Shown in pieces: positions 19,870 through 28,818 of a DNA stretch of 64,000 nt. Positions within the stretch are counted from its first letter, which is position 1. Each line of letters opens with the position of its first letter. The notes beneath the pieces are model-generated. The model saw only the letters and a program-made list of their open reading frames with translations, was not told the origin of the DNA and did no database searches. Position numbers and translations under genes: made by a program. Source of the stretch: Stenotrophomonas maltophilia (GTDB lineage Bacteria > Pseudomonadota > Gammaproteobacteria > Xanthomonadales > Xanthomonadaceae); assembly GCF_004684085.1 (NCBI RefSeq), contig NZ_SRHZ01000006.1, positions 1 to 64,000 on the forward strand, given 5' to 3'.

Positions 19870-20969
19870 CGTGCGGCCTCCTTCGGTTGCTCGACGTTGC
19901 CGGTGGCGCGCTCGCGTTCGCGGCGGTTGAAGGACTGCGAATACACCGCCGATCGGGCGGCCAGGATCGGATCGTCACTGCCGCGCACGCCGCTGGGCAG
20001 GATCAGCGGATCGAAGTTGATCTGGCCGCACGCGCCTTGTTCCTGCGACTGCATGCGGTCCAGGCTGAGCACGCCGGCCACGACCTGATCACGCGACTCG
20101 GGCCACGGTACCGACGGATCATCGATGGCATCGCCGGGCTCGGCGGTGGTAACCACCAGGTTCCAGCGCACCGGGCCGCTGGCCAGGCGCTGCTGCAGTT
20201 CCTGGCTGAGGAAGTCGACGCTGGCCTGCTTGCGCGTTTCCGCATCCATTTCCACCACCGGCGCCTGCGGCTGCCAATGCCAGCGCACCGCGCGCTTCTG
20301 GCCCTGCGCATTGGTGAACCAGAAGCTGTTGACGCTGTTGAAGGTGGTATCGGCCCAACTGCTGGTCCACGGTGCCGTCTTGGCCCACTGCTGGAACGCT
20401 TGTGCACTGGGGTATTTCGCCAGCACTGCAGCCATTTTCTGCGGGTCGGGCTTGCCGGTGGCCGGGTCCGGAATGGAGGCGCGCGTCTGCTCGTAGAAGG
20501 CCTCGGCATCGGGCACGGCGAAGAACGGGAAGCTGTTCATCGCCATCCGCCATTCCTGGCCGTCATCGCTGACCATCTGCACAGCGAGGCTGCGTACGCG
20601 TGCGGTGTTGTCGGCACCGTAAGGGTCGCCGCCACCGATCGACAGGCGGCCCATCACGGGTACTTTCTGCTGCGAAAACACGCGCGCACTGGATAGTGTC
20701 GGGGCCTGTGCGCTGGGTTCGAACCAGCCGCTCACGCAGATGCCCTTGCTGTGCGCGCGGCGGAAGCCGGGATGGGCCGGGCCGGTGGCCTCGATGGTGT
20801 CGGTGAAGCGCTGCGCGGTCAGGCGGTTGCCGATCCAGCCGGCCAACCAGGCGAAGGCCAGCGCGATCGCACCCAGAATGAGAGCGATCAATGCGATCCA
20901 GAGCAGCGGTGAATGCTTGCGCGGTGCGCCCGGTGTCTGGCCGGCGCGGGTGTAGCGGAAGAGCGACAT
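19866..20969 (-). CDS. Membrane-anchored catalase-family peroxidase (SrpA-like)
   Basis: Haem protein of 367 residues. One N-terminal helix (about 25-50) anchors a small catalase-fold domain. Catalase landmarks are AHSKGICVSGWFEP (distal His region), RMAMNSFPFF (distal Asn region), and the proximal RSAVYSQSFNRR (haem-ligating Tyr). It lacks the size and C-terminal domain of true catalases, as catalase-related peroxidases do. ATG 20967-20969 gives a short basic N-terminus before the helix. The topology suggests the haem domain is periplasmic, where b561 could supply electrons from quinol for peroxide reduction; this coupling is inferred from the gene pair. Confidence 0.82.
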   Translation of the reverse strand: MSLFRYTRAGQTPGAPRKHSPLLWIALIALILGAIALAFAWLAGWIGNRLTAQRFTDTIEATGPAHPGFRRAHSKGICVSGWFEPSAQAPTLSSARVFSQQKVPVMGRLSIGGGDPYGADNTARVRSLAVQMVSDDGQEWRMAMNSFPFFAVPDAEAFYEQTRASIPDPATGKPDPQKMAAVLAKYPSAQAFQQWAKTAPWTSSWADTTFNSVNSFWFTNAQGQKRAVRWHWQPQAPVVEMDAETRKQASVDFLSQELQQRLASGPVRWNLVVTTAEPGDAIDDPSVPWPESRDQVVAGVLSLDRMQSQEQGACGQINFDPLILPSGVRGSDDPILAARSAVYSQSFNRRERERATGNVEQPKEAAR

Positions 20970-21133
20970 GGTCGGAGTCCTGCCTTCACGGAGCGTGTGG
21001 GTGGTCGACCCACACATCCTCGCAGAACCCGGCCGGGGCCGAAATTCAATTTTTCGTCAGATTTGCCGGCGATGCAGCGCCGACCAAGGCCGGCACCCAT
21101 CGGGAGTGCGGATCGGTACCCGCACCGGCATCG

Positions 21134-21158
21134 GTAGCGCCGGGCCATGCCCGGCGCC
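21134..21158. repeat. GTAG palindrome (CGCCGGGC class)
   Basis: GTAG followed by stem GCGCCGGGC/GCCCGGCGC lies 5 bases past the stop of the minus-strand aminopeptidase gene, where it may protect or end that transcript. A close copy lies at 55623-55647. Confidence 0.7.
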
Positions 21159-21162
21159 TCCC

Positions 21163-22530
21163 TCAGGCGTAACGCGCCTTCAGCATTGCCCACGCCGAAC
21201 GCAGCGCCAGCGCTTCGCCGCCGGCCGGACGGCCCGGGCGTTCGCCGTCGTTCCAGGCGTAGACGTCCAGATGGGCCCAGCGCTGGCCATCTTCCAGGAA
21301 ACGTTCCAGGTACAGCGCGGCGGTGACCGAGCCGGCCATGCGCGAACCGGCGTTGGCCAGGTCGGCGATGCCGCTGCTCAGGTAACGCAGGTACGGGCGC
21401 CACAGCGGCATGCGCCAGACCGGGTCGCGGGTTGCGTCGCCGGCCTGCAGCCACTGCTGGGCGACGCTGTCGTCATTGCTGAAGAGCGCCGGCAGATCCG
21501 GGCCCAGCGCGATGCGCGCAGCGCCGGTGAGGGTGGCGAAGTCCAGCACCAGGTCCGGTTTCTGTTCGCTGGCGAAGGTCAACGCGTCGCACAGGATCAC
21601 GCGGCCTTCGGCGTCGGTGTTGTCGATCTCCACGCTCAGGCCCTTGCGGGTGGCGATCACTTCGCCCGGGCGGAAGGCATCCGGACCGATCGCGTTTTCC
21701 ACTGCTGGCACCAGCAGGGTAAGGCGCACCGGCAGACCACGTGCCATCACCAGGCCGGCCAGGGCCAGCGCGTGGGCAGCACCGCCCATATCCTTCTTCA
21801 TGTTGCGCATGCCGTCGGCCGGCTTGATGTCCAGGCCGCCGGTATCGAAGCACACGCCCTTGCCGACCAGCACCAGTGCAGGATCGGTTTCCTTGCCCCA
21901 GCGCAGTACCACCAGGCGCGGCGCACGGTGCGAGGCGCGGCCCACGGCGTGGATGGCCGGGAAGTTCTGCTTCAGCAGTTCATCGCCGGTGATCGCCTCG
22001 ACCTGCGCGCCATGCGCCTCGGCCAGGGCACGCGCGGCGTCTTCCAGCTGCTGCGGACCCATGTCTTCGGTCGGCGTGTTGACCCAGTCGCGCACGCGCA
22101 GGCTGGCGGCGATCAGATCGGCCACTTCGCCGGACGGCGCCGCCACCAGCTGTGCCGGGGCGCGATTGCGCTTGCGGTAACGGTCGAAGCGGTAGCTGCC
22201 CAGGCCCCAGCCCAGCTGCAGCAGCGCCTGTTCGTCGGCCGGAAGTTCGCTGGCCAGCTGCCACACGCTACCTTCCGGCAGGGCATGCGGCGCATGCGCA
22301 TAGCTGTAGGCATCAGCGCGGTCACCGACACCGATCACCGCACCGGCCAGGCCATCGGTGCCCGGCAGCAGAGCCACGCTGTGCGCGCCGGCGGTGAAGC
22401 CCTGCGATGCCAGCCAGGCCTGGGTAGCGGCCGGCTGGCCATCCTTCCAGGCTGCGAACTGCTCGCGGCCCAGCACATGCAGCGGCAGGGCTGCGGCGGT
22501 TTCGGCGGTGAAACCAGTGATCTCGCTCAT
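21163..22530 (-). CDS. Leucyl aminopeptidase-family (M17) metallopeptidase
   Basis: Cytosolic dizinc aminopeptidase of 455 residues. The C-terminal catalytic domain shows VGKGVCFDTGGLDIKP (metal-binding Lys and Asp), MKKDMGGAA and the hallmark NTDAEGR, all intact. The N-terminal domain is divergent and shorter than in PepA, so it is nearer the PepB-like branch. It removes N-terminal residues during peptide turnover. It lies 3 bases downstream of the HAD-phosphatase gene, consistent with co-transcription. Confidence 0.9.
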   Translation of the reverse strand: MSEITGFTAETAAALPLHVLGREQFAAWKDGQPAATQAWLASQGFTAGAHSVALLPGTDGLAGAVIGVGDRADAYSYAHAPHALPEGSVWQLASELPADEQALLQLGWGLGSYRFDRYRKRNRAPAQLVAAPSGEVADLIAASLRVRDWVNTPTEDMGPQQLEDAARALAEAHGAQVEAITGDELLKQNFPAIHAVGRASHRAPRLVVLRWGKETDPALVLVGKGVCFDTGGLDIKPADGMRNMKKDMGGAAHALALAGLVMARGLPVRLTLLVPAVENAIGPDAFRPGEVIATRKGLSVEIDNTDAEGRVILCDALTFASEQKPDLVLDFATLTGAARIALGPDLPALFSNDDSVAQQWLQAGDATRDPVWRMPLWRPYLRYLSSGIADLANAGSRMAGSVTAALYLERFLEDGQRWAHLDVYAWNDGERPGRPAGGEALALRSAWAMLKARYA

Positions 22531-22533
22531 GCG

Positions 22534-23253
22534 TCAGATACTCCGGGGTGCGGCGGCATCGAGGTTGTCGTCCAACCAGTCGGCCAGGCCGGTGAGGGTG
22601 TCGAACTGCAGGTCCGGCTGCAGGTTCGGATGGGTCCAGGTGGCGGCTTCGCGGTTGATCCAACAGCCGCGCAGGCCAGCGGCGATCGCCCCGGCTACGT
22701 CCATCTCGGCGTGGTCGCCCACGTGCAGTACCTGTGCCGGCGCCACACCCAGTCGGGTGCAGGCGGCGTGGAAGATGCTCGCGTCCGGCTTGGCCGCGCC
22801 GTGTTCGCGCGCGCCCAGCTGGAAGGCGAAATGATGGGCCAGGCCGATCCGCTCCAGATCGGCATTGCCGTTGCTCAGCGCTGCGACCGGTACCCGCGCG
22901 GCAATCCGCGCCAGTGCATCGATCGCATCGGGATAGCATTCGACCTGGTTGCGTGCGGCGTAGAACGCTTCGTAGGCCGGCTCCAGCAACGCCAGGCTGG
23001 CACCACTGTTCTGCAGCGCCTCCTGCAGCGTCAACCGACGCAGCGCGCTGAGGTCATGGTGAAGGTGTGGATTGTCTCGGAACGAGCGCTCGCGCAGTTC
23101 GCGCATCGCCGCCAGCGGATACATCGCAGCGGTGGCAGGGCTGTGTTCACGCATCCACGCGTGCAGGACCAGGTCGATGCGGGCGCCGATCGGAGCGAAC
23201 GGCCAGAGCGTGTCGTCGAGGTCGAGGGTGATGGCAAGGACAGGGAATTTCAC
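22534..23253 (-). CDS. HAD-superfamily hydrolase, YigB-like phosphatase
   Basis: Haloacid dehalogenase-type phosphatase of 239 residues. Motif I LDLDDTLW (nucleophile Asp), motif II ALSNGN, motif III Lys in GAAKPD, and motif IV HVGDHAEMD are present, with an alpha-helical cap between I and II. The text around motifs II-IV (NGNADLERIGL, LHVGDHAEMDVAGA, GCWINRE) resembles YigB, which dephosphorylates the ribitylaminouracil phosphate in riboflavin synthesis. That substrate is inferred from similarity; HAD enzymes are often promiscuous. Confidence 0.8.
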   Translation of the reverse strand: MKFPVLAITLDLDDTLWPFAPIGARIDLVLHAWMREHSPATAAMYPLAAMRELRERSFRDNPHLHHDLSALRRLTLQEALQNSGASLALLEPAYEAFYAARNQVECYPDAIDALARIAARVPVAALSNGNADLERIGLAHHFAFQLGAREHGAAKPDASIFHAACTRLGVAPAQVLHVGDHAEMDVAGAIAAGLRGCWINREAATWTHPNLQPDLQFDTLTGLADWLDDNLDAAAPRSI

Positions 23254-23284
23254 CCCGCCATTCTACCCCCGCCCGCGCGGGCTT

Positions 23285-24394
23285 TCATTCCAGCAGGCGC
23301 GCCCAGCCCTGCATGCCGTCCAGCCGCGCCAGCACCAGCTTGATGCACACCAGCAGCGGTACCGCCAGCAGCAGCCCGATCATGCCCCAGGCCCAGCCGA
23401 ATACCATCAGTGCCAGGATCAGCACCAGCGGTGACAGCTTCATGCGCCGGCCCAGCACGACCGGGGTCACCATCTGCCCTTCCAGGGTATGCAGGCCCAG
23501 GTAGGCGGCGGCCGGCAACAGCGCCTGCAGCGGGTCGCGGAACTCGACAAAGCCCATCAGCAGCATCAGCGCCACGCCGATCAGCGGGCCCACATAGGGT
23601 GCGAAATTCAGCAGTGCGGCCACCGTGCCCCACAACAGCGCTTCCTGCAGGCTGATGCCCAGCAGCATCAGCACGCCGGCGAACACGAGGCCGACCAGGG
23701 TATTGATCACGCTGATGGTCAGCACGTAGCGCGAGACCTCGCGTTCGATCGAGCGCAGGATGTCACTGGTGAAGCGTTGCTGCTGTCGGTTCGGAAACAG
23801 GGCGATGGCCGCGCGCTGCAGGCTCTGCCCGTAGATCATGAAGAACAGGGTCAGCAGCACCACGGCCAGCACCGAGGCGGCCAGCCGCGGCGCGCGGGTC
23901 AGCATGCGGTACGGGTCGTCCAGCTGGGTGCGGATCACCTGCACCTTGCGGTTGCTGTCGCCGCCGGCAACGCGGGCGAAGTTTTCCGCGGCCTGGTTGG
24001 CCTGCTGCACCGGCTTGGTCAGGTCCTGCACCTGGCGGGCCACTTTGCGCAGCTGTTGCGGGGCTTCCTGCGCCCATTCCATTGCGGGGCCGATCAGCTG
24101 CACCGCCAGCGAACCGGTCACGCCGAGGCCGGCACCGAGAATCAGCAGCGCGCCCAGCGCACGGGGGATCCACAGCTTCTGCAGCAGGCGCAGGATCGGG
24201 TTGCCGACCAGCGCGAAGAACATCGCCAGCAGCACCGGCAGGATGATGTCCTGGGCCGCCCACAAGGTGTAGCCCACCGCCAGCGCGGCCAGCACCACCA
24301 GCGACATCGGCCCACGCGGGCGCGAGGTGGGCGGCAGTGGCGCCTCGGGCAGTTCCGGGCCGGCTGGTGACGGGGACAGAGGGAACTCGCTCAT
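23285..24394 (-). CDS. AI-2E family transporter (PerM/YdiK-like permease)
   Basis: Inner-membrane protein of 369 residues with about eight helices: two or three at the N-terminus (about 25-85), a long soluble insertion (about 95-170), and a C-terminal bundle with GLVFAGVLMLLGISLQEALL and a PYVGPLIG motif. This is the PF01594 family, named for an autoinducer-2 exporter but with diverse members, including Na+/H+ antiporters. ATG 24394 is preferred because the upstream frame is low-complexity read-through. The gene lies 31 bases from the YigB-like gene. Confidence 0.85.
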   Translation of the reverse strand: MSEFPLSPSPAGPELPEAPLPPTSRPRGPMSLVVLAALAVGYTLWAAQDIILPVLLAMFFALVGNPILRLLQKLWIPRALGALLILGAGLGVTGSLAVQLIGPAMEWAQEAPQQLRKVARQVQDLTKPVQQANQAAENFARVAGGDSNRKVQVIRTQLDDPYRMLTRAPRLAASVLAVVLLTLFFMIYGQSLQRAAIALFPNRQQQRFTSDILRSIEREVSRYVLTISVINTLVGLVFAGVLMLLGISLQEALLWGTVAALLNFAPYVGPLIGVALMLLMGFVEFRDPLQALLPAAAYLGLHTLEGQMVTPVVLGRRMKLSPLVLILALMVFGWAWGMIGLLLAVPLLVCIKLVLARLDGMQGWARLLE

Positions 24395-24461
24395 CGACGC
24401 ACCAACCGGGAAGGGATACGCATTATCCGCCGGCCGCGATCGGCGCGGCGGATCCCGTGAA

Positions 24462-24923
24462 TCAACGTTCGGACAGCTCAGTGGCTGCTTCGGCCGGTCG
24501 CGGTTCGCGCACTTCCGGTTCCGGTGCTGCCTGCGGTTGTGGTGCTGGGGCCGGTCGAGCGCCAGCCGCTGATGCTGCCGCCTGTGCCTGTTCGCTGGCA
24601 TCGTCGGCTTCTTCGGCTGCATCGTCGGCGGTGGCCGCGGCCTGTGCTGCCATCGCCGTGGCGAACGCTGCCTGTGCACTGGCGAACAGGTTCGAGACCG
24701 AACCCACCATCTGCAGCCAGCGTGCACCGTTCACCCGGCCCGGCACTTCCAACTTGCCGGCGATGAAGCCACCGGCCAGGCCGACCACGATGATGCGCAC
24801 CGGCGACCACCCCTGGCGCCAGACCTGGCTGAGCGTGCCCCAGTGGTCCTGGGTTTCGCCCAGGCGGACGGTCACCACCTGTTCGCAGCGCTTTACCCGC
24901 CGCTGCAGCGCGCCGAACTTCAT
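24462..24923 (-). CDS. Hypothetical protein with Ala/Pro-rich tail (third gene of yqjDE-like cluster)
   Basis: I recognise no catalytic family. The 153-residue protein has a basic N-terminus, one glycine-rich hydrophobic segment (about 40-60, IIVVGLAGGFIAGKL), then a long Ala/Glu-rich and Pro-rich tail that is probably disordered or coiled-coil. It overlaps the upstream holin-like gene by 4 bases. The position and one-helix design match the third member (YqjK-like) of the yqjDEK stress cluster of enterobacteria, though sequence similarity to YqjK is not obvious. Confidence 0.6.
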   Translation of the reverse strand: MKFGALQRRVKRCEQVVTVRLGETQDHWGTLSQVWRQGWSPVRIIVVGLAGGFIAGKLEVPGRVNGARWLQMVGSVSNLFASAQAAFATAMAAQAAATADDAAEEADDASEQAQAAASAAGARPAPAPQPQAAPEPEVREPRPAEAATELSER

Positions 24924-25390
24924 GGCTTGCCCTCCGGCAGCTGTACCCCGGCATCAGGGTCGTCCTCGCTGGGCTCGTCGAACAGGCCCAGGCGCGACAA
25001 CTGGCGCCGGGTGGCGTGCATGCCGGTGTGGTGGAAGAAGTAGGACACCCGCCAGATCGCGTAGCCGGTCACGGCCAGGCTCAGCAGCGAGGTGATCAGC
25101 AGGGCCTGCAGCCAGCTCAGGCCCCAGCTCTGCAGCAGGGCGATGAGGGTGGCGGCCATCAGCAGCCAGGCCGAGGCGCCGAACACGATCGCCACGCCGG
25201 CCCAGGCCAGCGCGCGACCGAATGCGCTGCGCGCCAGCGCGAAGTCGGCCGAGGCCAACCGGCGCAGGGAACGTACCGTGTGCTTGGCAGAATCGGCGGC
25301 GGCACGACCGGCCGCGCCGACCTGGCGGATGCTCTCATCCAGCGGCGGTGTGGCCGCTGGATCAGGCGCTTGCGCGTTGTCTTCGCTCAC
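24920..25390 (-). CDS. Phage-holin-family / YqjE-like membrane protein
   Basis: Small membrane protein of 156 residues. An N-terminal acidic stretch and amphipathic helix (SIRQVGAAGRAAADSAKHTVRSLRRLA) precede two helices separated by a short loop (about 62-84 and 92-112), then a charged C-terminus. This is the layout of the YqjE/holin-related family found next to YqjD. It is not evidence for a phage. It lies between the DUF883-like gene (8 bases away) and the hypothetical gene (4-base overlap). Confidence 0.7.
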   Translation of the reverse strand: MSEDNAQAPDPAATPPLDESIRQVGAAGRAAADSAKHTVRSLRRLASADFALARSAFGRALAWAGVAIVFGASAWLLMAATLIALLQSWGLSWLQALLITSLLSLAVTGYAIWRVSYFFHHTGMHATRRQLSRLGLFDEPSEDDPDAGVQLPEGKP

Positions 25391-25398
25391 GCTGCGGC

Positions 25399-25764
25399 TT
25401 ACTTGTCGCTGCTGCCGCGGGCCAGCTTGGCGATGATCCAGCCGGCAGCGAAGGCGACGCCGAACGAGGCCAGCGGACGTTCGCGGATAAGTTCAGCGGC
25501 GCTGTCGATCAGGTCCTTGCCCTTGTCCATCAGTGCATCGACCTGTTCCTTGGCGGCGGCTCCGCCGAATTCGGCGGCGGCCAGGCCCGACAGCGCGCTG
25601 TCGGACAGCTCAGCCTTGACGTTGGCCTTGCCGATGCGAAGTTCGTCGGTTGCTGCACCGGTTGCGCCCTTGATCGCACCGCCGGCAGCGCTGGCGGCCT
25701 GCTTCAGGTGGGAACCGGCTTCACCCAGGTGGTCCTTCAGGTTCTCGGTATTGGTGGGGCTCAT
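25399..25764 (-). CDS. DUF883 (YqjD/ElaB-type) protein
   Basis: Protein of 121 residues with a long amphipathic, alanine-rich helical region and a C-terminal membrane anchor introduced by RERPLASFGVAFAAGWIIAKL, the hallmark of the YqjD/ElaB family. In E. coli these inner-membrane proteins bind ribosomes in stationary phase under RpoS control. That role is plausible here but not shown. It is the first gene of a tight three-gene cluster on the minus strand. Confidence 0.82.
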   Translation of the reverse strand: MSPTNTENLKDHLGEAGSHLKQAASAAGGAIKGATGAATDELRIGKANVKAELSDSALSGLAAAEFGGAAAKEQVDALMDKGKDLIDSAAELIRERPLASFGVAFAAGWIIAKLARGSSDK

Positions 25765-25865
25765 CGAATCACTCCTGTTGCGATGGGGGAACGGGGGGCG
25801 GCGGTGCCGACCTGGACTGACAGCAATAGCATTGCCGGGGTATAGGGGGTGTTACGGCTGGGCGA

Positions 25866-27299
25866 TCAGCGCATCACGAGCTGGCCCTGCTGCTGGCCAT
25901 TGTTGCGCAGCACACGCAGCACCAGCGTCGGTGGGCGCTGCTGGAAATTGGCGCGCCAGCTGGCCAGGTCGGCGAATTCACCTACCGTTGCATCGGTGAT
26001 GATGTCGCCCTGCTGCAGGCCGTTGCTGGCCGCGCGGCTGCCGCGCTTGACCTCGCTGACCAGCACACCGCCAACGCCGGACTGGCGCAGCGACTCGGGC
26101 AGGTCGACGAAGGTGGCACCGCCCAGGCGGGGGTCAAGGCTCTCGCCGGTGACCGCGCGTGCCTGTTCCTTCAATATCGCTTTGATCTGCAGCGACTTGC
26201 CCTCGCGGCGCACGTCCAGGGCCAGTGGGCTGCCCACTGCGGCCAGGCCTTCCACGTTGTGCAGCGCCTCGGCGCTGTCCACGCGCTGGCCGTTGGCCGA
26301 CACCACCACGTCGCCCGGCTTCAGGCCTGCAGCGGCCGCGGCCGAACCGGCCAGCACGCGGGTGACCAGCGCGCCGCGGGTTTCGCCCAGGCCCAGGCCC
26401 TGCGCGATCTGTGCGGTCAGGTTCTGGCTCTCCACGCCCAGCGTGCCGCGCACCACCACGCCATGCTTGACCAGCTGGTCGACCACGCTGCGTGCCAGAT
26501 TGGAGGGAATCGCCAGGCCCAGGCCGATGTTGCCGGCCATGCTGCCCTGCGGGTTGAAACTGGCGGTGTTGATGCCGACCAGCTGGCCCTGCAGATCGAC
26601 CAGTGCGCCACCCGAGTTGCCCGGGTTGATCGACGCATCGGTCTGGATGAAGTTCTGGTAGCCCAGGCCGCGGATGCCGCTGCGGCCCACCGCCGAAACG
26701 ATGCCCGAGGTGACCGTCTGACTGAAGCCGAACGGGTTGCCGATGGCCACCACGAAGTCGCCCACGCGCAGCTGGTCGCTGTTGCCGAGCTTGATGTCGG
26801 TCAGGTTCTGCGCCGGAATGCGGATCAGCGCGATGTCGGTATCGCGGTCCGAACCGAGGAACTCGGCCTTGACCGTGCGGCCATCGGCCAGCGTCACCTG
26901 CACGTCATCGGCGTTGTCGATGACGTGGTGGTTGGTCAGCACCAGGCCCTCCTTGGCGTCGATGATCACGCCCGAGCCCAGCGATTCGTTGATGCGTTCC
27001 TGCGGAATGTCCGGGAACAGGCGGCGGAAGAACGGATCGTTGAAGAAGGGGTTGCGCACGCGCACCACCTGCTTGGTGTTGACGCTGACCACTGCCGGCA
27101 TCGCCTTCTCCAGCATCGGCGCCAGCGACGGCACCGCCTGCCCGGCGACCGCGGCTGGCAACGCGGCGGCGGTGGGCAGTACTGCCGGCAGCGGCGCAGC
27201 GTCGGCACGGTTGTCCAGGTGCGCATTGAGGCCGGTGGCAACGAAGCCACCGAAGGCGGCGGCGATTGCGAGCGTAAGCAGGGTGGGAAGCGGTCGCAT
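25866..27299 (-). CDS. Do-family periplasmic serine endoprotease (DegQ/DegP-type)
   Basis: Trypsin-fold protease and chaperone of 477 residues: signal sequence or N-terminal helix (about 5-25), protease domain, then two PDZ domains (about 275-370 and 390-475). The triad is visible as His125 in TNHHVID, Asp155 in DTDIALI and Ser229 in NPGNSGGALVD. It degrades or refolds damaged envelope proteins. The Q-linker of DegP is short, so DegQ-like is the safer label. It is monocistronic, with a 491-base divergent gap to the H1-like gene. Confidence 0.92.
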   Translation of the reverse strand: MRPLPTLLTLAIAAAFGGFVATGLNAHLDNRADAAPLPAVLPTAAALPAAVAGQAVPSLAPMLEKAMPAVVSVNTKQVVRVRNPFFNDPFFRRLFPDIPQERINESLGSGVIIDAKEGLVLTNHHVIDNADDVQVTLADGRTVKAEFLGSDRDTDIALIRIPAQNLTDIKLGNSDQLRVGDFVVAIGNPFGFSQTVTSGIVSAVGRSGIRGLGYQNFIQTDASINPGNSGGALVDLQGQLVGINTASFNPQGSMAGNIGLGLAIPSNLARSVVDQLVKHGVVVRGTLGVESQNLTAQIAQGLGLGETRGALVTRVLAGSAAAAAGLKPGDVVVSANGQRVDSAEALHNVEGLAAVGSPLALDVRREGKSLQIKAILKEQARAVTGESLDPRLGGATFVDLPESLRQSGVGGVLVSEVKRGSRAASNGLQQGDIITDATVGEFADLASWRANFQQRPPTLVLRVLRNNGQQQGQLVMR

Positions 27300-27790
27300 G
27301 GGAGTCGGTTCGCTGGCGTGGGTGGGGGCCGTTCGGCTCTACGGTAAAACAAGCTGAATGAGTGTGTCGCGATCTGGATAAATGCGCCATGAAAACCGAA
27401 TGCCGGGAAGCGGGTTGGCCGGCGTCATCTTCGGGTCGGGCATGGCATCAGCAGAGGGACTGCGTACGCGTTCTTCCTCCATCGGATGCGCTGCGGATAC
27501 AGGCCGGGACTTGCGCAGTTCCGCGCAACCTGGTGCCGCGATGCGCCATTACGCACACCTTCGCCTGCATTCGAGCAGGCGCGTGCAGTGATCGCCTGCG
27601 GCAGCTGGGTCAGGGCGGCGCAGTACTGAAAAGAAGGGGTTTCCTGCACACATGCATCGCCTGCAGGGGTGGCGTGCTACACCATTGGCGTCGCAACAGA
27701 TGCGATAGTTGGCGCATGCCCCGTTCCACGATCGTCAATGTCGGTATAGCATCGCCCCGTTTTGATACTTAAGGCCCCCAGGAGGGCAAC
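27300..27790. other. Intergenic region without a supported gene
   Basis: This 491-base gap divides the divergent protease and histone-like genes and must hold both promoters. Short ORFs here lack ribosome binding sites and family features. A possible -10 (TATAGC at 27745-27750) precedes the histone-like gene but its -35 is unconvincing. I see no GTAG palindrome and no clear hairpin. Confidence 0.4.
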
Positions 27791-28711
27791 ATGAGCAACG
27801 GTAATGGTGTGTCGGTCGTGACCGACGCCGTCGAGAACGTGAAAGAAGCCGCCACCAATGTCGGCGAGACCATCGCCCACGCCGCCGAAGACGCCGTGAA
27901 GTCGGTCAAGAAGACCGTCAAGCGCGCCACCAAGGCTGCCGGTACCCGCGTTGCCAAGGCCAAGAAGGCTGTGGCCAAGGTCGAGAAGACCGTTGCCAAG
28001 AAGGCCGAGAAGGCTGCCAAGTCGGTCGGCAAGACTGTTGCCAACGCCAAGAAGAAGCTGGAAGCCGCCAAGAAGAACGCCAAGGCTGAAGCCGCTGCCC
28101 TGAAGAAGGAAGTGGCCAAGAAGAAGGCGGCTGCAGGCAAGGCTGTGACCAAGAAGGCCGCTGCTGCCAAGAAGACCACCAAGGCTGCCACCAAGGCTGC
28201 CGGCAAGAAGGTTGCCACCGTGAAGAAGGCTGCCACCAAGAAGGCTGCCGTCGCGAAGAAGACCGTTGCCAAGAAGACCGCGGCCGCCAAGAAGGTTGTC
28301 GGCAAGAAGGTCGCCACCGCCAAGAAGGCTGTGGCCAAGAAGACCGTCGCCGCCAAGAAGGTCGCTGGCAAGAAGGCCGTGGCTGCGAAGAAGGTTGTCG
28401 GCAAGAAGGTTGCCGCCACCAAGAAGGTCGCCACCAAGAAGACCGCGGCCGCCAAGAAGGTTGTCGGCAAGAAGGCTGCCGTCGCCAAGAAGGCCGTCGG
28501 CAAGAAGACCGCCGCTGCCAAGAAGGTTGTCGGCAAGAAGACCGCCGTTGCCAAGAAGGCAGTTGGCAAGAAGGTTGCAGCCACCCGCAAGACGGTCGCC
28601 AAGAAGGCTGCGCCGCTGAAGAAGGTCGCCGCCAAGAAGGCTCCGGCCAAGAAGGCTGCTGCCAAGAAGGCACCGGCCAAGTCCGTACGCAAGGTCGCCA
28701 AGCGCAAGTAA
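27791..28711 (+). CDS. Histone H1-like Lys/Ala-rich DNA-binding protein (AlgP-like)
   Basis: Protein of 306 residues. After an acidic N-terminal segment (about 1-35) it is built almost wholly of KKA, KKVA, KKTA and KKVVGKK repeats, giving a very basic protein like the C-terminal tail of eukaryotic H1 and like AlgP/Hc-type bacterial proteins. It probably binds DNA non-specifically and compacts the nucleoid; AlgP affects alginate expression in Pseudomonas. A strong ribosome binding site (GGAGGG) precedes the ATG. The DNA is internally repetitive, so the length should vary between strains. Confidence 0.9.
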   Translation: MSNGNGVSVVTDAVENVKEAATNVGETIAHAAEDAVKSVKKTVKRATKAAGTRVAKAKKAVAKVEKTVAKKAEKAAKSVGKTVANAKKKLEAAKKNAKAEAAALKKEVAKKKAAAGKAVTKKAAAAKKTTKAATKAAGKKVATVKKAATKKAAVAKKTVAKKTAAAKKVVGKKVATAKKAVAKKTVAAKKVAGKKAVAAKKVVGKKVAATKKVATKKTAAAKKVVGKKAAVAKKAVGKKTAAAKKVVGKKTAVAKKAVGKKVAATRKTVAKKAAPLKKVAAKKAPAKKAAAKKAPAKSVRKVAKRK

Positions 28712-28725
28712 TCGCGCCGTGACCG

Positions 28726-28758
28726 AAGGCCCTGCCACCCACCGGGTGGTGGGGCCTT
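28726..28758 (+). terminator. Terminator of the histone-like gene
   Basis: Stem of about 15 pairs (28726-28740 with 28744-28758, two G-T wobbles, loop ACC) lies just past the stop codon and ends in a short T-run. Confidence 0.75.
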
Positions 28759-28818
28759 TCGCGTATCTGGGGCACGGTCTGGGGCAAGATGCAGGTTCTT
28801 CCTGCCGGAGCTCCGACG

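Noticed and set aside
20968-23343. Long plus-strand frame across the aminopeptidase and HAD genes
   Set aside because: It crosses two real minus-strand genes and has no recognisable motif.
24920-25390. Prophage remnant suggested by a holin-like protein
   Set aside because: The neighbours are the DUF883 (YqjD) type and no phage genes are present; the protein fits the chromosomal YqjE group.
27382-27591. Small plus-strand frame between degQ-like and histone-like genes
   Set aside because: No ribosome binding site, no family and composition unlike neighbouring genes.
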